Shown here: piece after piece, positions 56,924-64,000 of the stretch | Layout: every line of letters starts with the position of its first letter | Position numbering within the stretch: position 1 is the stretch's first letter | NCBI GenBank assembly: GCA_023079485.1 | Contig: CM041102.1 | Coordinates: 2,241,269 to 2,305,268 of the forward strand | From: Archilochus colubris | Lineage: Eukaryota > Chordata > Aves > Apodiformes > Trochilidae | Direction of reading: 5' to 3' | Length of the DNA stretch: 64,000 bases | Position numbers and translations under genes: made by a program | The notes under the pieces: generated by a model | Told to the model about the DNA's origin: nothing | The model's input: only the letters and a program-made list of their open reading frames with translations | Database searches by the model: none

Positions 56924-58714
56924 CTGTGAAACAAGAAAAGAGGCAGAATTAAAGCCAGGCTGCTCCTCTCCTTGTTGTTGTTTTGTTTTAATTTGCAAAA
57001 CACAGCTTGTCTATAGTTGTTTACCTTCTTTAACATAAATGCCTGGCCAGGCTGGTGGTGTAAACTCAGGGCACAGAGTTCAAAACATATAAAGTGCCTT
57101 TGTTCTGTAAGGCTTCATTTAGACCTGCAAGGTTTGGCTGCCAACTTGGTACAGAAAACAGGCAAGAGCTCTGGCCAAGGCAGGGCATGTGAAAATGCCA
57201 AGTGCAAGGTATTTCTCCTTCATCAGCCCTACCCATGTAGGATCCCTTAAGATGGTTCTCAGATTTTAAACCTTTCCAGCTGGACTAAAAGAAAAAAAAA
57301 AACAAAACTATTTAAAAATCTATCTGAAAGGCCAGAACCAAATTCTGATTCTGTTTAAATGTTTCACCTCTTGGTTATTAAAGTTGTTCAAACCCAGTAA
57401 AAATAAAGCAGAATTAAGTTTGCAGTCTTCAAAGCCATTTGTTTCTCTTCCTAGTGACCAGCCAAGCTTTTCTGAGCTGGATGAAGCTCAAGCTCTGAAG
57501 AAGTTCAAATGCAGGCTCTGCTGTAAAGGGGTCCAAGGCAGCAGACACCAGAGCCAGGCAGAGCAGAGAAATACAAGAACCTTTTTATGACTAAACATAT
57601 AGAGCCACATTTCAGCACGGGGCTTTGAATTCATGGATAAAATAACCTGAAAACATAAGTCATGTCACCAAAACCTCAAGGTAAACATCTGGCTCTTTGG
57701 CTGAGGAACAAAATCCCTGGTCCCAAAAAAAAAAAAAAAAAGCATTTAGGCGTTAACTGGTTTTAACCTAAAAATTTATAGCAATTACTGTCTTCTAAGC
57801 AGGAGTTTTACTCTCTCTTCCCAACACTCTCTTTCAAACTTTACCTACCCAATTTTGAGTACACAAACTCATGTCAATAGATGCCTGTGCATCCCAGGGC
57901 CAAAGTGCAAGCACCCAAACTGAGATGATCTTTTTGAAGCATTTATTATTATTATTATTACATTTTTTGGGTAGTTTTTGTTGTCCTTGTCTGCTATGAA
58001 AGACAGGATTGTGTTCACTCCTCTTGGGAAACAGTTATTCCAGGTGGGCCAGGCTGCAACAACCCAGTTGACACCTCGTGGGAAAAGCATTTATTGGAAA
58101 CCACTGTGCCCAATCATTATTGTTATTAGAAATATACAGAGCTGCAAATTTACAAAAGGGGGAAGATAAAAACAAACCAAAAACCAGTTCTCTACTCCAA
58201 GGAACTTCCAGTCTAGCACGAAAAAGGCAAAATAAAAGAAGCAAGGTCGCTCAGAAACATGAAAAAGAGCTCTCAGTTTTCCAAAGAGCTATAAGCTGGT
58301 CTGTAAGGAAGCAAAATTCATTGTAAAAAGAAATGGAGGGATTTCCATAGTCAGCAGAGCTGTTCTTTTGCCCCTTTCCTTCCAGTTTTCTTAGTTGTAC
58401 TACCCAGACCTCCAGAAGCCACAACTGAGAAGCATCCCCTGCTGTGGAAGAAGCTCTAGATCCCATTTCTGGCCTAAGCTGTGCCAAGTGCACATGGGAT
58501 CCAGCAGGATGCTAAATGGGTACCTGTGGTGTTGCTCTTGACATGCTTTAGCTAAAAAAGGAATCTCAAAAATACAGGTCTTGTATTGCAGGCAAACAAA
58601 ACCCCTGCTGCTTTGGCAGTCTCTAAGTCTGCTACCTCATTGACCTCTCTACCTCCAGAAACTTGCCTGCATCCTCTTGCAGCTCAAGCAAACACAACCA
58701 CCACAGGCACCACA

Positions 58715-58805
58715 AAAGCAGTATCTTCACCCTCATTCTGCACATGGGAATCAAGACACAGAAATTTGCTGACTTGCCCACAGAGGCAGGAACTGCCTCC
58801 TTAGC
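58715..58805 (+). mobile_element. MIR-like SINE relic
   Basis: CCTCATTCTGCACATGGGAA, then TCAAGACACAGAAATTTGCT, then GACTTGCCCACAGAGGCAGG follow the MIR order (CCCATTTTACAGATGGGAA, CACAGAGA, GACTTGCCCAAGG). It lies in MAP2K6 intron 1. Confidence 0.55.
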
Positions 58806-61800
58806 TCCAGAGCTGAACTCTTCCAATTAACACTCACCAGCCACCTCCTGGCATCCTTCTCCACATGGACCATCCATCCACGCTGCTGCAACAACATTCA
58901 CTACACCAAAATCCAGAGAAACAAGCACAAATTTGCTCTGTTCTTTCCCCCTTTTTTTTTTCCTTTTTTTTCTCCCTGTGGGATTTCTTGCACAATCCCA
59001 TGTGCTGTACCTGAACCTCAGGAACCTGCTCCCAGGCAGCTCTGCAAGGGTGAAAATGAGCCTGCTGGAAATTAACCTAATTTGAACGTGGACCAGAACA
59101 GGTTGTGCAGCATTTAATCTCACCATGGTTCACAAGTGGTGTCAGCAGAAGAACCAGGGAGCAAAAATGCCAAACCCAAATAAATATTAAAAGCCTTCCG
59201 CCTTCTGGTGAAATAAAATCTGCACTTTGGGGAGTTTATTTTCCTTGTCTCCTCTTCACAGAATACAATATTTTGAAGCTTTGCCATTTTTTTGAAGTAC
59301 AATCTGTTCACCCATTGGAGTTGCCAAGACACAGACACAGTTTAACGTTCTTTGGGGTTTTCTTTTCAAGAAAAAAGAAAGCAGCAGGAATAACACACGG
59401 ATTTCACGATGGCACTGGGAGAAGGGATTGCAAAGAGGAATTTCCAGGACTGGGACCTGCACCTGCAGCACCGACAGCTCCTGTGGGATCAGCAGAAAGG
59501 GGAGAAAGGGAAAAGAGGGGAAAGGCAGTTCATCTCCTCCCCATGGTTCACCACATGGTTATTTCATGGCAGCCTGGGGCTGCTATCAGGCAATTTCATG
59601 CCTCTCAGCTGGAGCAGCCAAAGTTTCTCAGCCCTGTCTCTTACAACACACCAAATGCCAGCGTCTCCAAGCCTTCTGCAGGAAGAACTAGAAATCCCAA
59701 ACATCAAAACCAGAAGCACAGTGGTCAGCACAGCTCAGCAGCACCAGGGCTGCCACCTGGCCAAGCTGCAAGGGTATGTGGGGACCAGGGACCCCCTTGC
59801 CCTGCCCTACGGTGAGAGGAGCTCAGCTGAGGCTCTGCAGCAGCTGTGAAAAACAAGGGTCCAAGTCTCACATGAAGGAGCAAATACTGACACTTAAGAG
59901 GTTTGTTTGTTGCTTTGTTGTTTTTTTTTTAAGATAAAAAAATAATTGGAAGTCCCCAGATCAGTTCTTTTTAATAACAACTGCCAAGCAAGCATCTTGC
60001 TGTCAAAATAAAATCCCCCAGTTTTCCACAGCAGACATCAGCCTTGAAAGCTGACGCTGTGTTAAACTGCAGTTTGCAGAGAAAGTCATCCATACAGGAG
60101 CTCAAACTGTGGAGGCAGCTTAACAACACACAAAATTGGATGTTACCTGTTCCATCCATCAGAAAACCAGTATTTTCCATGGTGTTTGTATGAATCATTA
60201 TTATTTTTAGCTTTGTTTCCTGAAAAAACTCACCACATGCGGGTATTTGACAGGCTGTGTCCCTAGTGAACCCTTCAGACCTTCCTTACAGAGCAATTGA
60301 GTTTCTGTAGATGACAAATCTGACAAAAAGAGGTGACCAAGTAAAGAAATCCTAACTCAGAGGCAGGCTGGAGCACAAAAGCATCCCTGGCAGACACCAG
60401 GCATCTATGCTCAAGCTGTGCTGAAGCCTCAGGTGTCTCAGACACCAAAATAACCACACAAGGCTCAACCCCAAGGCAAGGATCAGCCAGCATTCAGTGG
60501 GTTCACTGCAAATCTTTGGGATCTGCAAAGAGGAAAGGCCCTGTGAGCCACCACACAAAGCAAGAAGCCTCCAGGTTTGCAGTGCTGCTTGATAAACAGA
60601 TGGGATTGTACATCTGCTACCCGGCAGCCAAAAAATGAGTTTTCTGTGTAAACAACCACTGGTGTCTTTCTTGTCTCTAAGCCTTAAACCTAAGCTCACT
60701 GAAGAGCTCTCCCTGCAATTTTCCACACGTTGGCTTTGACAAGCACTTGACTAAAAAGCCAAGATTGAAGAAAACAGAGGGAAAAAAACCCAGACTGGTT
60801 TGGAGCGCTGCTGGGAGGCATCTCCAGCACCGAGTTTTGACTCAGCAAAACATCCTGGGTATCTGTAACATTAAGCACAAGATGAAATCTACTTTCTAAA
60901 AGCAATTACCCCCAGAAAATACTGAACTGAGTGGTGCTGGAGAAGCTGCCACCTTTCATAAACCTCCATGGGTTCTTAGCAAGTGCCAAGATGAGGAGAG
61001 AGGCCAAGCTGGGAGCTGCAACATCACTGCCTATCTCCCCACCAACTCCACCAGCCCAAAAAAGTCAATGCTGAGAACCAAGTGAGGTCTGAAAGCAAAA
61101 CTGTCCTCGGAGAAAGAAAACCTGATTTAATGAAAACACATTAAGTACTTCCCTGTGAAGGTCTTAAACCCAATTCCTGAGGGAGGGGAGAAAAATACAA
61201 CTTCCAGTGGGCTTTTAAACCTCTTCCCACCAGCACTGACATAAGTGTGCAGAGAGATTGATGCTGCTGAGCCCCTTTCAGTTAGGGCAGTCTTAAGTAT
61301 CAATACTGAAAAAGGGAACTTGAAAGTTTCACAGCAAAAGGGTAGGAGGCATAATAGAGAATAATAAAGAAAGGAGAGACAGAGGAACTCACTACCCACA
61401 TTTGCTCTAACAGAAAATAAACTTCTACTTCTGAAGGAAAATCCCATTCCCCCAGTCCCCAAACTTTTCATTGTAGTCCAAAACTTATGATATGATCCAA
61501 AGTAAATGGTTCCTTGCCACACAAAAAGCTCCTATTTCCTTCAAAGGATATTAAGCAGCTCTGCCTTCACCACAATTTATTTAAAGCTGTGTTCAATAGC
61601 CATGTAGCAACATTTTCCTTCAAATAACACTCTTTAGCATCTAATTTGCTGGTAAAGTTTCACAGGAGGGAAATGCCTCTTTCTCCCACTTTTTTTTCAG
61701 AGATAAAAGTTGCTCATTTACTATTCCTGTCTTTCCTAAGGATTTTTTTTGTCTGATTTCTTGAAAGATTTTGAAAGCCAAATGATCTGCTATTCTTCTC

Positions 61801-61870
61801 TCAAGCTGCACTCGACTGCATAAGCAAAACTCCCTCTAAAAGGCAGGCAAAATGGAATTGCTTGGTGTGG

Positions 61871-61902
61871 TTTTATGGAACAAGAGTTTTATGGAACAAG
61901 AG
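61871..61902 (+). repeat. Perfect 16-bp tandem duplication
   Basis: TTTTATGGAACAAGAG occurs twice with no gap, in MAP2K6 intron 1. Confidence 0.97.
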
Positions 61903-64000
61903 TGAACTGGTGGCTCTGCCAGACTGAACCCTGTACCACACAGCTGCACAACCACCACCTCACCTGACACCAAGGTGAAAGGAACCACGGGCAAACCCCC
62001 AAACTTCTTACAAAAGGAAGAAATGAAGATTAACATTGCTTCATCCCAGATGCCCTGGAAATGCCCAACAGGAAAAAACTCTTCACTGCAAATTGCACCT
62101 CTCACCCATAGGCCAGTTCTAGCCCAGATTTCAGCAAGCAGTGGTAGAACTGATGCTGTCAAAGAGAAGTTGAAGCCTTGCAGGCCAGGTAGGGATACTC
62201 AAACCTCTGAGAACTTCATCCATTTACACGCCTGGACCCAGACACATGAACAGCACCAGATCTTAAAGCTTCTTGTGGCACCCAAGGTGGAGCAGGGTCA
62301 CCTGGAGCAAGAAAATGTTGCTGTAGATGATGTAGCAACCTCATGTTTAGCCCCATTTTTACACAGAATGATCAAAGAGGGGAAAAAATACATTTTTAGC
62401 AAGTATTAAAGATATTATTTATATTAGTGAATTATTAAAGGTTAAGGCACATGCAGTGGTTAGAGGTGATACAAACCCATCTTGGCACACAAGAACTCAA
62501 AGGCTGGGGATGGACTTGCCCATCTCCTTTGGTCCTCAGTCGTGTCCCAGCAACAACTTGTCACCACTCATCAGTTCTCAGGGTCTCTCCACCAAGGAAT
62601 CCCGCAAGTGGGGACACCCCAGCCAAGTGTACGAGGAGTGGGAAGGCCGGGTGCATTCCTGGCATCCCTGCAGCCAAACCTCCAGACTAAACAAGAGTCC
62701 CAGAGCAAAGACTCCTGAGATTCCCTGCCAAATCACTCCACTTCAGAATTAAAATACACAGAGATAACAAAGTATACTTTAAATGAGTGGGTGTGAGGGA
62801 GAAGCCATGCTGCCAGGGCTGTACCTGGACTCATTTTTACAAGCTGGCTCCACTCCAGCTGCAAAGGAAATCAAGACACCAGTCAAAAAGAAAAAACCCA
62901 AAAGGGTGTAAATTCAGGACCTAACCACTTCTGGCAGTTTCAGCAGTAAAAATGTGTCTTCCTGGGCAGCCACTCCTCAGAGGCAGCCCCACTTGCCTTC
63001 CCATGGGTTGTTGTGGCATCTCCACAGCCATAACCACAGAGCCTCTTGTGTCCCCACTGCCTTCCCCCATGGGCTTTGTCTGCTGAATTTTGCCCCTTGG
63101 GCAGTCAAAGGGTCAGGCCATGCCTTTTTGATTGAAATCTCTTTGGGACAAATCTGCAAGTGATAGGGAGGCTGGTGTTGGAGACAGTGGTTTGGTGGCT
63201 GGGGGTAAGAGGCATGAGGGAAGTTCTCTCACCACTTCTGCCGCCATGGTTGGGTTGTGTGTAAGTAAACACAACTTTGGAAGTAAAGCTGCATAAAACC
63301 ACATGGTGCAAAGCTTGAAACAGGTTGCCAGGGACAGGGCAGGCAACTCTGGTGCTCACAACCCACTTTGTAAATGAAGAGCTTTAGCCAAGCCCTAGGT
63401 TCTGGAGAAAACCAAGAACCAGATGTTCATGCACCAGTGATGTAGAGGTAGCCTTGAAAAGCCATTTTACAACCCCACATTAAGCCATAGAAAAAGAACT
63501 TCATGTGCAAGAGATTCTTAAAAGCTGCTGAAGCTTCAACCAGAGGAAGAGTTAAAGTAGATACTGTGCTTTATTTGCTTCCTCAAAATAGAATTCAGCT
63601 GCTCTCTGTTTAGCCCTGTTGATAAATATGACTGGCCAAGTGACACTGGCTGCTCCTCCATCACTGCCATGAGTAACTGGACCAGTTGGAGGCAAATGGA
63701 GATGCTCCAGTACAAAGCATGTCCTCTGCCCATGTCTCCTGCACCTCCTTTATCTGTGTCTTCCATCCTGGCTGTTTGCAATTACTCCTTGGAAATGGCA
63801 AACTTGAAATGGTTCCTTTTAACCACTCATTTCAGGGTTGCTCAGGAGGAGGGAGCAGAGCCTGGTGCGGTCATGGGGCTGAGATATCTCCCAGTTTCAG
63901 GCTTTCTTCCTCTCATTTTGGTGCCACGGGGATGCCAGCTCATTTAGTGGCACATCTAAGCATTGCAGCCAGCTGCACCCCATGTCTACATTGCAACTCA

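Larger units (their letters stand above)
56924..64000 (-). other. MAP2K6: MAP2K6 intron 1 (3' part)
   Basis: At least 7077 bp upstream of exon 2. I searched for a first exon ending in AAA G before a GT donor and found none, so exon 1 and the promoter are probably beyond the window. Contents: an A17 run (57726-57742), a short ATT array at 57944-57961, a MIR-like relic near 58715-58805, and a perfect 16-bp tandem duplication at 61871-61902. Confidence 0.7.

Noticed and set aside
59105..59815. 236-codon plus-strand open frame in MAP2K6 intron 1
   Set aside because: No recognisable family; antisense to the gene; composition typical of non-coding DNA.
1..64000. CRISPR arrays, operons, phage or toxin-type systems
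   Set aside because: The window is vertebrate nuclear DNA with a spliced gene; no spaced direct-repeat array or prokaryotic gene layout is present.
1..64000. tRNA or rRNA genes
   Set aside because: No A-box/B-box pair with a cloverleaf was noticed by eye; a covariance-model search would be needed to exclude them formally.

Overview
This is vertebrate nuclear DNA, most likely from a bird. It holds one protein-coding gene, 11 clean GT-AG exons of MAP2K6 (MKK6, the MAP kinase kinase of p38) on the minus strand, from 41451 to 56923. The avian call rests on CR1-type LINE 3' ends in intron 10, MIR-like SINE relics, abundant simple repeats, and a compact gene with exons 2-12 inside 15.5 kb. It is an inference: a non-avian reptile is not excluded, and the species cannot be named from the sequence.

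Layout. Positions 1 to about 40,800 are intergenic DNA beyond the 3' end of MAP2K6. In other vertebrates this side leads toward the KCNJ16/KCNJ2 potassium channel genes, but neither is seen here. The intergenic part holds microsatellites, an LTR-like element with an internal 94-bp duplication (11791-12124), an old antisense CR1-like fragment (about 10230-10540), MIR-like relics, and a dense simple-repeat cluster at 18.0-20.3 kb that ends in a 589-bp unbroken purine run. From about 40,807 to 41,450 lies the probable MAP2K6 3' UTR. Exons 12 to 2 follow between 41,451 and 56,923 in increasing coordinate order. From 56,924 to the window end is intron 1. Exon 1, which carries the ATG and the first five codons, was not found and is probably past 64,000.

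The assembled exons give residues 7 to 334 plus the last two bases of codon 6. No frame breaks occur, and the total length matches the human protein exactly. The glycine loop, VAVK-type lysine (K82), HRD, DFG, the activation-loop S207/T211 pair and the APE region are all intact, so this is a functional gene and not a pseudogene. The most interesting gene-level feature is intron 5: it is exactly 90 bp, a multiple of three, and has no in-frame stop, so its retention would insert 30 residues into the kinase N-lobe.

No new multi-gene system, CRISPR array, operon or toxin locus is present. The points most worth a second look are the exitron-like intron 5, the 589-bp purine tract, a hexanucleotide array that appears to have grown out of a CR1 copy, an inverted pair of YY1-like motifs near the left edge, and several perfect inverted repeats in the intergenic DNA.
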